Below the pieces are notes generated by a model. That model worked only from the letters and a program-made list of their open reading frames with translations, made no database searches and was not told the origin of the DNA. DNA of 14,330 bases from positions 1 through 14,330 of the forward strand of contig DBOA01000037.1 of assembly GCA_002299195.1 (NCBI GenBank), given 5' to 3'. The translations under genes were made by a program, and so were the position numbers. Every line of letters starts with the position of its first letter. Position 1 is the first letter of the stretch. Shown in pieces: positions 6,276 to 13,830 of this stretch. The DNA comes from Sphingomonadales bacterium UBA658 (GTDB lineage: Bacteria > Pseudomonadota > Alphaproteobacteria > Sphingomonadales > Sphingomonadaceae).

Positions 6276-6827
6276 CTAAGCTTGCTTGTCCGGATCAACG
6301 TGCAGCCAATCGGCATGGCGCGGGGCCTTTTTGGTTTCGCTCCATTCTGCAAGCATCAACGGCGCGACGCGTTTTAATTCGGCATATTGTTCCGGCGTGC
6401 CGATATTGTACGCAAGTTCCAACCGGTGGCCGTTGGGATCAAAGAAATAGATCGACCGGAAAATCCCGTGGAAAGTCGGCCCGACCACATCAATGCCCTG
6501 CGCCTCGATATGCGCTTTTGCGGCAAGCAGGGCGTCAAGGTCCGTGACCTCAAACGCGATATGCTGGACCCATGCGGGGGTGTTGGGGTCTTTGCCCATG
6601 TCGGGTTGGTTCGGCAGTTCGAAAAACGCGATGACATTGCCGCCGCCGCAATCGAGGAAGATGTGCATATAGGGGTCATATTCCCCCGTCGACGGAACAT
6701 GATCCTCGGCAAAGGCGGTGGTGAATTCCATGCCCAAGACGCGCGCATACCAGCCCGCCGTCGCCTTTGCGTCCTTGCACCGATAGGCCACATGGTGGAT
6801 GCGGCGAAGCGCGATTGGCGCGGTCAT
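6276..6827 (-). CDS. VOC-family protein (glyoxalase/extradiol dioxygenase-like) coupled to HPPD
   Basis: A 183-residue single VOC unit. Its ATG overlaps the preceding dioxygenase stop as ATGA, so the two are translationally coupled. Likely metal ligands follow the VOC pattern: His11 or His12 in the first strand (RRIHHVAYRCKD), His89 in WVQHIAFEV, and Glu137 in GHRLELAYN. Other typical blocks are GWYARVLGMEF and IYFFDPNGHRLEL. The 40-residue stretch after residue 145 (YAELKRVAPLMLAEWSETKKAPRH) is an extension beyond the core fold. Family members include ring-cleaving dioxygenases, isomerases and glyoxalases. The intact 2-His-1-Glu set argues for a metal-dependent enzyme, but the substrate is unknown. 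Position next to HPPD suggests work on a tyrosine or homogentisate-derived aromatic; this is inference. Confidence 0.85.
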   Translation of the reverse strand: MTAPIALRRIHHVAYRCKDAKATAGWYARVLGMEFTTAFAEDHVPSTGEYDPYMHIFLDCGGGNVIAFFELPNQPDMGKDPNTPAWVQHIAFEVTDLDALLAAKAHIEAQGIDVVGPTFHGIFRSIYFFDPNGHRLELAYNIGTPEQYAELKRVAPLMLAEWSETKKAPRHADWLHVDPDKQA

Positions 6828-7912
6828 ATCGTGGCCTCTTGGACCGTCAGCGCGCCGCGCTCAATCTGGTCGCGTTCAATGCTTTTGAACAAGGCGGTGA
6901 AGTTGCCTTCGCCAAAGCCTTCATCTTTCTTGCGTTGGATAAATTCGAAGAACACCGGCCCAATCATCGTCTGCGAAAATATCTGAAGCAGCAACCGTGG
7001 GTCGCCATCTTCGGTTGAACCATCGAGCAAGATACCGCGTGATTGGAGTTCGCCCACTGGTTCGCCATGGCCGGGCAAGCGCTCCTCCAGCATATCATAA
7101 TAGGCCTTGGGCGGTGGCGGTGCGAATGGCGTGCCCAGCGCCTTCAACCGGTCCCAGCACGCCGGCAGATCGTCACAGGAAAAGGCGATATGCTGAATAC
7201 CTTCACCATTATATGCACGCAGATATTCCTCAATCTGCCCGCCGCCTGCTTTGCCTTCTTCGTTCAACGGAATGCGGATTTTGCCATCGGGCGCTGTCAT
7301 CGCGCGGCTGGTGAGGCCGGTATATTCGCCCTTTATATCGAAATAACGAATTTCGCGGAAATTGAAGACGCGCTCATAAAAGCTGCCCCAATGCGCCATG
7401 CGTCCGCCATAGACATTGTGTGTCAGGTGATCGATAATCTTGAAGCCAGCGCCTGCGGGGTTGCGATCCACGCCGGGCAGATAATCAAAATCGATATCGT
7501 AAATCGACAGCGCGTCACCATAGCGATCAACAAGGTAAATCATCGCCCCGCCAATGCCGCGAATGGCGGGCAGCCGAAGCTCCATTGGGCCCGTACGCGT
7601 CTCAACGGGTTCAGCGCCACGGGCAATCGCTTGGTCATAAGCGACCCGCGCATTTTTCACGCGAAACGCCATGCCGCAGGCTGATGGGCCATGCTCCGCA
7701 GAGAAATAGGCCGCCGGGCTTTTGGGTTCATAATTGGCGATCAGGTTGATTTCGCCCTGACGCCATAGGTCCACGTCTTTCGACCGATGCCGGGCAATCC
7801 GCGCAAAACCCATGCGTTCGAACACGGGTTCAAGCAGGCCTTTTTCCGGTGCGGAAAATTCGATGAATTCGAACCCATCCAAACCCAACGGGTTTTCGAA
7901 CAAATCGGCCAT
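6824..7912 (-). CDS. hppD: 4-Hydroxyphenylpyruvate dioxygenase
   Basis: A 362-residue protein of typical bacterial length, with AGGAG 7 bp before its ATG. It converts 4-hydroxyphenylpyruvate to homogentisate, the second step of tyrosine catabolism, in the cytoplasm. The two-domain VOC structure is visible: an N-terminal half starting ENPLGLDGFEFIEFSAP and a catalytic C-terminal half. The three iron ligands expected from characterised bacterial HPPD are present as His162 (IDHLTHNVYGG), His241 (GIQHIAF) and Glu323 (FFEFIQRK). Other conserved blocks are YFDIKGEYTGLTSRAM, the GGGQIEEYLRAYNGEGIQH region, and LLQIFSQTMIGPVFFE. The C-terminal GFGEGNFTALFKSIERDQIERG helix that closes the active site is intact. 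No homogentisate dioxygenase or fumarylacetoacetase is in the window, so the rest of the pathway must lie elsewhere. A perfect inverted repeat 15 bp upstream suggests direct transcriptional control. Confidence 0.97.
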   Translation of the reverse strand: MADLFENPLGLDGFEFIEFSAPEKGLLEPVFERMGFARIARHRSKDVDLWRQGEINLIANYEPKSPAAYFSAEHGPSACGMAFRVKNARVAYDQAIARGAEPVETRTGPMELRLPAIRGIGGAMIYLVDRYGDALSIYDIDFDYLPGVDRNPAGAGFKIIDHLTHNVYGGRMAHWGSFYERVFNFREIRYFDIKGEYTGLTSRAMTAPDGKIRIPLNEEGKAGGGQIEEYLRAYNGEGIQHIAFSCDDLPACWDRLKALGTPFAPPPPKAYYDMLEERLPGHGEPVGELQSRGILLDGSTEDGDPRLLLQIFSQTMIGPVFFEFIQRKKDEGFGEGNFTALFKSIERDQIERGALTVQEATI

Positions 7913-7927
7913 GCTACTGCTCCTGCG

Positions 7928-7953
7928 AAACTGGTTACATTTGAAACCAGTTT
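7928..7953. promoter_or_regulatory. Candidate operator: 9-bp inverted repeat upstream of hppD
   Basis: AAACTGGTT (7928-7936), 8-base spacer, AACCAGTTT (7945-7953). All nine positions pair. It lies between the end of the fusion gene (7990) and the hppD start (7912), 15 bp from the latter, where a repressor could block the promoter. Symmetry and size suit a dimeric regulator such as a MarR- or GntR-type protein; which one is unknown. It could also form a transcript hairpin. Confidence 0.6.
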
Positions 7954-7989
7954 ACGGCATCACTCTTCGGGAGTCAATGCGAGCGGGTT

Positions 7990-9267
7990 TTATGTGAAGT
8001 GCAGACGCCGGTATTTGCCGCGGAAATATAATAATGGATCGCGGCGCGGTTCAAAGCTGGCTTTTTCGACGCGCCCGACGAGGATGAAATGGTCCCCCGC
8101 CTCGTGCAATGTATGCCGTTTGCATTCAAAGATACCGAGCGAGCTGGGCAAAATAGGCGCGCCATATTCGCCGACTTCCCACCGCGTTCCGGAGAACCGA
8201 TCTTCGCTTTTTCCCGCGAACAGGTTGGACACCGGTTGCTGGCCAATCTGCAGCACGTTGACCGCGAAATCATCAATCCCACGCAACACCTCTGCACTGC
8301 CCGAATTGTTGGCGATGCACACAAGCAGCAACGGGGGGTCGAGCGACACGCTGGTGAAGCTGTTCGCAGTCAGGCCAACGGGCCGTCCGTCGGGCGCATG
8401 GGCGGTGATAATCGTCACACCCGTTGCAAAACAGCCCATTGCATCGCGCAACGTGCGCGCATCGGAGCCCGAGCGATATTCAGGAATGAAGTGCGGTTGC
8501 TTGCGCTCCAGAAAATCGATCAGCAAGCCGTTGAACGCTTCGGTTCGTTCCGCCACGATCAGCAGCCTGCCGCCATCGACATCAATGGCTTCGACATTGG
8601 GAAAAGTGGAGGCAAAGCCCGTTTGCGGGTCAACGCCGTCCGACGCGCCAAGTGCACCGCGCACCACCAATACGGGAATGTTGATCTGCGGCGCGGCTTG
8701 CGCGAGCCGGGCATCCACACCGTCAGTGCCGAATGACGCGAACAGTTTGCTGTCATATTCGGACGGCGCAAGCCCCTGCCCCAAGGCCGCAGAAAGTTTC
8801 TCGGCCGAAACCTTTACCGCTTGGGCATCGGTATGTGCAGGCGGGTCCAACAATATAAGCCCAGACGCCAACATCGCGGCATCCTCGGCAAGCGCCATCG
8901 TTGCGATCCATGCACTGTGCGTTGCCGCCACCACCACAGGTCGCGTCCGCATCTGCCCCAGAACCGCGCGCAAATCGTCTACAAAGGCGTCAATGTCATA
9001 ACGGCCATCGGACGGCCAATCGCTGCCGCCATGGCCGCGCAGGTCAACATTGATGACATGCCGTCCAGCCTGTTCAAGGCCAACCGCGACATCTTCCCAG
9101 ACTTTACGCGTTTGTCCAAAGCCGTGCAGCAGGACGATCGAGGGCTCATCGGCGGAACCGATATCGTCCGCTTCAATCCTGACCCCGGCAAAGCCCTTAA
9201 ATTCTCTTACATATCGAAGCGACATTCGCCTGCACCCCAAATTCTGTCTAACGGTGTCATCTATCAT
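7990..9267 (-). CDS. Fusion protein: alpha/beta-hydrolase-fold domain plus flavin reductase domain
   Basis: A 425-residue protein if started at the ATG at 9267. The ATG at 9225, giving MSLRYVREF, has a GGGG stretch about 9 bp upstream and is an equally good choice. Residues about 30-255 are an alpha/beta-hydrolase fold: oxyanion-type HGFG (48-51), DLRGHGGSD (75-83), and nucleophile-elbow position ATHSAW (115-120). Ser118 is kept, but the usual small residue two places on is Trp120. Where the family has the catalytic GH, the sequence reads GGRLL with Arg234, so hydrolysis is doubtful. Residues about 270-422 are a complete FMN-binding flavin reductase of the RutF/HpaC type: LRDAMGCFATGVTIIT, GLTANSFTSVSLDPPLLLVCI, and GDHFILVGRV with His393. 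Such reductases supply reduced flavin to a partner monooxygenase; none is in the window. The gene begins 36 bp after the thioesterase stop and precedes hppD by 77 bp. Confidence 0.88.
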   Translation of the reverse strand: MIDDTVRQNLGCRRMSLRYVREFKGFAGVRIEADDIGSADEPSIVLLHGFGQTRKVWEDVAVGLEQAGRHVINVDLRGHGGSDWPSDGRYDIDAFVDDLRAVLGQMRTRPVVVAATHSAWIATMALAEDAAMLASGLILLDPPAHTDAQAVKVSAEKLSAALGQGLAPSEYDSKLFASFGTDGVDARLAQAAPQINIPVLVVRGALGASDGVDPQTGFASTFPNVEAIDVDGGRLLIVAERTEAFNGLLIDFLERKQPHFIPEYRSGSDARTLRDAMGCFATGVTIITAHAPDGRPVGLTANSFTSVSLDPPLLLVCIANNSGSAEVLRGIDDFAVNVLQIGQQPVSNLFAGKSEDRFSGTRWEVGEYGAPILPSSLGIFECKRHTLHEAGDHFILVGRVEKASFEPRRDPLLYFRGKYRRLHFT

Positions 9268-9303
9268 TTACCCGTGGACGTTCACGCCCCGAAACGCAAT
9301 ATT

Positions 9304-9741
9304 TTAGGCGCGTTCGGTGGAAATGACGGCCATCGTGATGCGCGAAATGCACACCAGCTTTCCGGCCTCGTCCTCAATGCGGATCGACCAGATTTGTGTT
9401 GTCCGGCCGATGGATTCGGCCTTCGCGATTGCAAAAACCAGGCCGTCTTTTGCAGGACGAATATGGTTGGCGTTGATTTCCATGCCCACGGTCGCAAATT
9501 TGCTGCGGTCCACAGTCATCGCCGCGCCGACCGAGCCGACCGTTTCGGCAAGCACTACCGAAGCGCCGCCATGCAGCCGGCCATAAGGTTGCTTTGTGCG
9601 TTCATTGACGGGCATGCTGGCCTTGATCCAGTCATCGCCATAATCGATGAACCGGATGCCGACATAGCCGGGCATACAATCGTCACCATTTTCAGTGAGC
9701 GAATTGAGATCAAGTGCGTCGTCAAACCAGATTTTTGCCAT
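9304..9741 (-). CDS. PaaI-type hotdog-fold thioesterase
   Basis: A 145-residue protein. The ATG at 9741 is preferred over an in-frame TTG at 9750; no strong ribosome-binding site is seen for either. The hotdog fold signature YGRLHGGASVVLAETVGSVGA is present with the HGG turn at residues 57-59 and the likely catalytic Glu at 66. It is followed by GMEINANHIRPAKDG and the strands FAIAKAESIGRTTQIWSIRIEDEAGKLVCISRITMAV. This is the PaaI/YbdB/MenI type, which hydrolyses aryl- or acyl-CoA thioesters in the cytoplasm. In phenylacetate catabolism PaaI rescues CoA from dead-end thioesters. Gaps of 35 bp to the phytase and 36 bp to the fusion gene on the same strand suggest co-transcription with one or both. 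Its substrate is not determined by the sequence. Confidence 0.88.
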   Translation of the reverse strand: MAKIWFDDALDLNSLTENGDDCMPGYVGIRFIDYGDDWIKASMPVNERTKQPYGRLHGGASVVLAETVGSVGAAMTVDRSKFATVGMEINANHIRPAKDGLVFAIAKAESIGRTTQIWSIRIEDEAGKLVCISRITMAVISTERA

Positions 9742-9776
9742 GCACGGCAATTAGCCCGACAGACGACTATTGCAAC

Positions 9777-10817
9777 CTAGTGTTTTACCCAGCCCAGCGC
9801 CGCGACCACATCTGCCCAACTGACCAGCTTGAAATTCTGCGTGGACGGGCGATTGTCGCCATCCTGAACAACCAAAAGCCCGCCGGGGAAATCAGGTCCA
9901 AAATCACCCAGCATCAGTTCGATGCCGTCGGTTTCTTGCACGCCGTCGACTTTGCCGTCGTTAATGCGAAAGCGGCCGACATATTTTGCTTCGGGAAGTT
10001 TATAGACGGCATAAGTATTATCGCCTTGGCTCGACACGACAACATAGCCGCCATCACTGCCAGATGGTGCCAGCGCAACGCCTTCTGCATCCATGACGAT
10101 TTCGTTGCCATCGGCTTTGGCAATTGCGGTGGGTGTCATGGAACCGTCTGGCGACGCATCAAATTGCCAAAGGCCGACATCTTCTTCGGCAACATATAAT
10201 ATGCCGGTTCGGTCATCGACCACACAGCCCTCGGACTGCGTGCCAAGCTTCAGGCTGCGGACACGCTTTCCGGTCGGGACAGCGCCGTTGGTGTCAATCG
10301 CGATTTGGTCAATGCGACCATCTTTCAGAACGACAAATCCGAACGGTGCCTTGTCACTGGCGCGCTGCCACAGACACATGCCATAGGCTTCGCCGGCACC
10401 GACCGCTATCGAACCCAGCGGGACCAAGCCTTTGGTATCGGTATCCAGCCGGAACAACGCCATCTGTGCCTGCGCAAGGTCCTGACGGTCGCTAGCGGCG
10501 ACGAGCACACCAATGCTGCCCCCGACATCGCGCAGATCGACATTGTTGAGGCGTGGCGACGGCGTAAAACTAACCTGACGGCCTTGCAAATCATACACAT
10601 GAATGCCCGCGCGCTTATCGGTGCCGACAATCAGGCTTTGGGCTGGATACGCGGCATTCCGCCAAATTGCCGGATCATCGGCCGCATCGTCCAGGCTCGC
10701 AACGGGCTGCGTTTCCAGCCTTGCGCTGACCGATGCCGTCGAAAGCGGGCTCATCGCCGGCTGCGGCGAAGCGCAACCGGCGAGGAGTAATAGCGACAGG
10801 ATGCGGAAATCGCGCAT
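9777..10817 (-). CDS. Beta-propeller phytase, predicted outer-membrane-facing lipoprotein
   Basis: A 346-residue protein from the ATG at 10817, which shares one base with the receptor's stop (TAATG), indicating translational coupling. Residues 1-15 are a lipoprotein signal with lipobox LLAGC and Cys15; no Asp follows, so sorting to the outer membrane is likely. Beta-propeller phytase motifs appear in order: DDAADDPAIW (43-52), GTDKRAGIHVYDL (65-77), RLNNVDLR (89-96), GEAYGMCLW (Tyr145), LKDGRID (Lys165), SEGCVVDD (Glu196), VAEEDVGLW (Glu211/212), DAEGVAL (Asp243, Glu245), and VVQDGDN near the C-terminus. The acidic residues match the calcium and phosphate sites of the family, so an active enzyme releasing phosphate from myo-inositol hexakisphosphate is expected. 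It has no accessory domain. Pairing with a TonB-dependent receptor fits release of phosphate at the cell surface or in the periplasm. Confidence 0.95.
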   Translation of the reverse strand: MRDFRILSLLLLAGCASPQPAMSPLSTASVSARLETQPVASLDDAADDPAIWRNAAYPAQSLIVGTDKRAGIHVYDLQGRQVSFTPSPRLNNVDLRDVGGSIGVLVAASDRQDLAQAQMALFRLDTDTKGLVPLGSIAVGAGEAYGMCLWQRASDKAPFGFVVLKDGRIDQIAIDTNGAVPTGKRVRSLKLGTQSEGCVVDDRTGILYVAEEDVGLWQFDASPDGSMTPTAIAKADGNEIVMDAEGVALAPSGSDGGYVVVSSQGDNTYAVYKLPEAKYVGRFRINDGKVDGVQETDGIELMLGDFGPDFPGGLLVVQDGDNRPSTQNFKLVSWADVVAALGWVKH

Positions 10818-13636
10818 TAGAAGTTTACGCGAATACCACCTGAGTAACGGCGACCGAAACGTTCCCATTCAATCGTATACCGGTTGGTGAACGGGGTCGA
10901 AACGCCCTGCGCATTCAGGATATTCGACGGGTCGGAATAGCGACGGCCAGGATTGTTCAGCAAGTTTGCGGCATCAAAATAGATTTCGATACCATTGGAA
11001 ATTTCATAGCGTGCCGAAAAATCGAGCTCGTCATCTTCCGCCCAATAGGTATCGCCTGCGCTATCGAGATTGTCGGCAAAACCATCTGCCCAAGCGGTCC
11101 GGTTTTGGTACTGCAGACGCACCGACAGACCATATTTCTCATAATATGCGCCGACATTATATACGACTTCTGATGTGCCGGGGAGTGGCACCTTACGCTC
11201 GGGCGAGATGGTGGCACCTGCCGCATCCAATATGGCGGGTTTCGTCACTTCGCTGTCATTGTACGTGGCGTTGGAGGTGATGCCGAAGCCACCCATCCAA
11301 TCGGGCAAGCCAAGGTCGCTCACATAAGGCTCCAACTGGAACTGCGCAGCGGCTTCCACACCGCGTACGCTACCTGAACCGCCGTTGGTGATCCCGCTGA
11401 ACGCGAAAGCCGAACGATCAACACCGTTGCTGTCGAGCGCATTTGAACCAAATGTGCTGCGCGACGTGTACAAGACATCCTCTACCTTTTTGTAGAAGGC
11501 ACCGATCATGAAATAGCCCTGTGGCTGGACATAATATTCATAATAAGCATCGACGCCATACGAACGCTCTGGCTTTACGCCGGGGTTACCGCCCGAGATG
11601 CGTTGGTTGCTGTCATCAACGACAACATTGGGACGCAGCTGATCATAATCCGCACGTGCAGCGCCGCTGGTAAAGCCAATGCGCAGTTTCTTGTCGGTGT
11701 CGACGTCGAAATTGAGATGCATGCTGGGGAATACAAGCGTTCCGCTATTTTCAGCAGTTACAGGCCCAGTGACCGTGCCAACCGTCGCGACCGCGGTACC
11801 GCTATTCTTCACACGTTCAATACGCGCACCGCCCACGGCTGAACCCCAGTCGTAGCGCACTGTGCCCATCAGGTAGGCGGCCATAACCTCTTCCTGAACA
11901 TCGTAGATATTTCCGAGCGCGGGCGTGAAGGTGAAATTGGTGCGTGCAGCGTCGCTTGCCGCGCGCATTTTATCCGCGTCGAAATAGCGGAAGGTATAGC
12001 CCATCGGTATCTTGCCCTTGAACGGAGTATCAAGGCTGAAACCATTATAGCTTGTCGATATTCCGATGGTCGCAAATTGCGCTGCGTTATTGAGCGCCAT
12101 GCTGCTTTCATCAACGGTTTTGGTGCGCTGATCAAACTGGAAGCCAGCCTTCAACACCGCGTCTCCGCCCAAAAATTCGGTTTCGCGCGAGACAACAAAT
12201 TTCGCGGTATAGGCCTTTGTGGTGTCCACAGCGTCGAGTATATTCATCGACGCCAGCGGCTTGGTAAAGCTGTCAATGTCGGTAACCGGCGTACCCGCCT
12301 GATAACGCGTTGGGCTGCTCAGCTGGACCGTGGTGAACAAGCTCAAACGGGCAAGGTTCGGATCAGTGAAGTCATAGGCAACCGTTGGACGCAGGTTACG
12401 TGTGCTTGGACTATCCCAAGTTGTTTCGCCAACAACCGAACGATCGTCCTTTGATTCTGTATAATTGCCAAGCCAGTTGATTTTCCAGCCATCGCCAAAT
12501 TCATGCGTACCTTCGATGGTGTTTGTGAAAATCGACTGTTCAAACGCACGCAGCGTTGAGCGCTGGCGAATGTCGATGCCATAGATAGTGCCTTGGAACG
12601 GTGTATTTCCAATGCAGACATCGGCATAGCCCGTCGTGGTTGGTGTTGGGTTTACCGCCGTTCCGCACGCGGCGGTATCGGCCACCAAATCACCCTGACG
12701 GTCATCAAGGTCGAAGCGGAAGTTGTCGCGCATTTCGTCGTCGGTGAAGGTGGTGTAAATTGAACGCAGCGAAATGCTGTTGTCGGCATTCGGCTTCCAA
12801 TCCAGTCGTCCCGAGAGCGACCAGTTGCGGCGTGTCAAACGATACAGCTTGTTTTCTGTTTCATGCGCCCAGAACCGGCTGAGCGAATCTGGCCGCTGAT
12901 CCTGCGACACCCGTTCGTAATCCGTCTCGAAATTGTCCGTAATCATTGCGCGCTGATAATAGCTGCCCGATACAAGTACGCCGATTTCACCTTCACCAGC
13001 GGGGACACGCGTCGAAACAACAGCCGAGCCTTCATATTGCGGGCGGTTGCCAAGCTGGGCGATACCGTATCCAGCCTTGCCTGCAAAATGGAACCCGTCA
13101 TAATCGAACGCTGAACGCGTGATGACATTGACGTTACCCGACACGGTTTCGCCCGGCATGTCTGGCGTGACAGCCTTTGACACGATAATTTGCGCGGCAA
13201 TTGCCGAAGGAATGGAGTCAAACCGCGCGTCGCGGCCTTCAGGGCTGACGACGTTGATGCTGTCGAACGACAATGTGGTCCAATAGTTCGGCGCGCCGCG
13301 GATGCTGATATAACGGGCCTGCCCTTGGTCACGTTCAACCGCGACACCAGGAAGGCGGCCCGTCGCCTGCGCAATGTTCTGGTCAGGAAGACGGCCAGCC
13401 GCGTCAGAAGACACAACGCTCACTAAGGAGTCTGAATTTTTCTGCACCTGCAAAGCGGCCGCTTCTGATTCCGCAATTGGTCGTGAACCTGTGACGACGA
13501 TCGCGTCACCATCTGCTGCATCTGCCGCTGGCGCTGTCTGCGCCATGGCTGCACCTGGGAAAATTGCGAGCACCGCTGCGCTGCACAGCATAGTGCTGCG
13601 AACGAAAGCGCGCGAATTCGTGAACCGACTTTGCAT
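10817..13636 (-). CDS. TonB-dependent receptor of the phytase locus
   Basis: A 939-residue outer-membrane receptor. The ATG at 13636 is chosen because GAGGGG lies 7 bp upstream; an in-frame TTG at 13651 has no such site. Residues 1-32 are a signal peptide (cleavage after AMA), followed by a TonB-box-like DAIVVTGSR (44-52). A plug domain then contains GRLPDQNIAQATGRLPGVAV, the ISIRGAPNYW block, and the GETVSGNVNVITRSAF exit. The long C-terminal part is a beta barrel ending RRYSGGIRVNF with the required terminal Phe. The plug and length resemble the Caulobacter/Xanthomonas type of large receptor (TIGR01782-like). Such receptors import ligands too large for porins using TonB energy. Coupling to a phytase makes phytate or inositol phosphates, perhaps metal-complexed, the best candidate ligand. 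Pho-box-like repeats lie about 86-114 bp upstream of its start. Confidence 0.95.
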   Translation of the reverse strand: MQSRFTNSRAFVRSTMLCSAAVLAIFPGAAMAQTAPAADAADGDAIVVTGSRPIAESEAAALQVQKNSDSLVSVVSSDAAGRLPDQNIAQATGRLPGVAVERDQGQARYISIRGAPNYWTTLSFDSINVVSPEGRDARFDSIPSAIAAQIIVSKAVTPDMPGETVSGNVNVITRSAFDYDGFHFAGKAGYGIAQLGNRPQYEGSAVVSTRVPAGEGEIGVLVSGSYYQRAMITDNFETDYERVSQDQRPDSLSRFWAHETENKLYRLTRRNWSLSGRLDWKPNADNSISLRSIYTTFTDDEMRDNFRFDLDDRQGDLVADTAACGTAVNPTPTTTGYADVCIGNTPFQGTIYGIDIRQRSTLRAFEQSIFTNTIEGTHEFGDGWKINWLGNYTESKDDRSVVGETTWDSPSTRNLRPTVAYDFTDPNLARLSLFTTVQLSSPTRYQAGTPVTDIDSFTKPLASMNILDAVDTTKAYTAKFVVSRETEFLGGDAVLKAGFQFDQRTKTVDESSMALNNAAQFATIGISTSYNGFSLDTPFKGKIPMGYTFRYFDADKMRAASDAARTNFTFTPALGNIYDVQEEVMAAYLMGTVRYDWGSAVGGARIERVKNSGTAVATVGTVTGPVTAENSGTLVFPSMHLNFDVDTDKKLRIGFTSGAARADYDQLRPNVVVDDSNQRISGGNPGVKPERSYGVDAYYEYYVQPQGYFMIGAFYKKVEDVLYTSRSTFGSNALDSNGVDRSAFAFSGITNGGSGSVRGVEAAAQFQLEPYVSDLGLPDWMGGFGITSNATYNDSEVTKPAILDAAGATISPERKVPLPGTSEVVYNVGAYYEKYGLSVRLQYQNRTAWADGFADNLDSAGDTYWAEDDELDFSARYEISNGIEIYFDAANLLNNPGRRYSDPSNILNAQGVSTPFTNRYTIEWERFGRRYSGGIRVNF

Positions 13637-13643
13637 ATATTTG

Positions 13644-13649
13644 CCCCTC
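13644..13649 (-). promoter_or_regulatory. Ribosome-binding site of the TonB-dependent receptor
   Basis: GAGGGG on the minus strand, 7 bp before the ATG at 13636. It decides that start over the TTG at 13651, which would lie upstream of the site. Confidence 0.75.
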
Positions 13650-13721
13650 AATAACCGTCAAACATTGTTAAATAATATATCGCGCATTAGGCGGGGCTTG
13701 TGACTCGTCGGCATATGGACG

Positions 13722-13750
13722 ATGACAATTTGGCGACAATGCTGTTACAG
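13722..13750 (-). promoter_or_regulatory. Candidate Pho box (PhoB-binding site), three 7-bp units
   Basis: On the minus strand the units read CTGTAAC, TTGTCGC and TTGTCAT, separated by AGCA and CAAA, giving an exact 11-bp period. The established Pho box is two or more CTGTCAT-like 7-mers spaced by 4 bp. The units match it at 5, 4 and 6 of 7 positions. Orientation is toward the receptor-phytase genes, with a weak -10-like CATATG about 5 bp beyond the last unit. The period and the phosphate-related genes on both sides raise confidence; no binding data exist here. Confidence 0.65.
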
Positions 13751-13771
13751 TATGTGCAACCGCAGAAATCA

Positions 13772-13789
13772 GTGCCGTAAATATGTCAT
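13772..13789 (+). promoter_or_regulatory. Weaker candidate Pho box facing ppk
   Basis: GTGCCGT, spacer AAAT, ATGTCAT on the plus strand. The second unit matches CTGTCAT at 6 of 7 positions, the first at only 4 of 7. It lies 50 bp before the ppk start, at a usable promoter distance, but the first unit is poor and the match may be chance. Confidence 0.3.
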
Positions 13790-13825
13790 GTTTTCATGGC
13801 AATTCGCCGCGATAGATATTTAAAA

Positions 13826-13830
13826 AAGGA
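13826..13830 (+). promoter_or_regulatory. Ribosome-binding site of ppk
   Basis: AAGGA ends 9 bp before the GTG at 13840 and supports that non-ATG start; no in-frame ATG lies nearby. Confidence 0.7.

Noticed and set aside
6075..6377. 100-residue plus-strand open frame upstream of the SOUL gene
   Set aside because: It starts in the gap and runs antisense into the VOC gene, and shows no signal peptide, motif or ribosome-binding site.
7787..9001. 404-residue plus-strand open frame
   Set aside because: It lies antisense to hppD and the fusion gene, both of which have clear protein motifs. Its translation is Ser/Arg/Pro-rich and lacks any domain, as expected for a shadow frame in GC-rich DNA.
8821..9780. 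319-residue plus-strand open frame
   Set aside because: Antisense to the fusion gene and the thioesterase; no motif, and composition is typical of a reverse-frame shadow.
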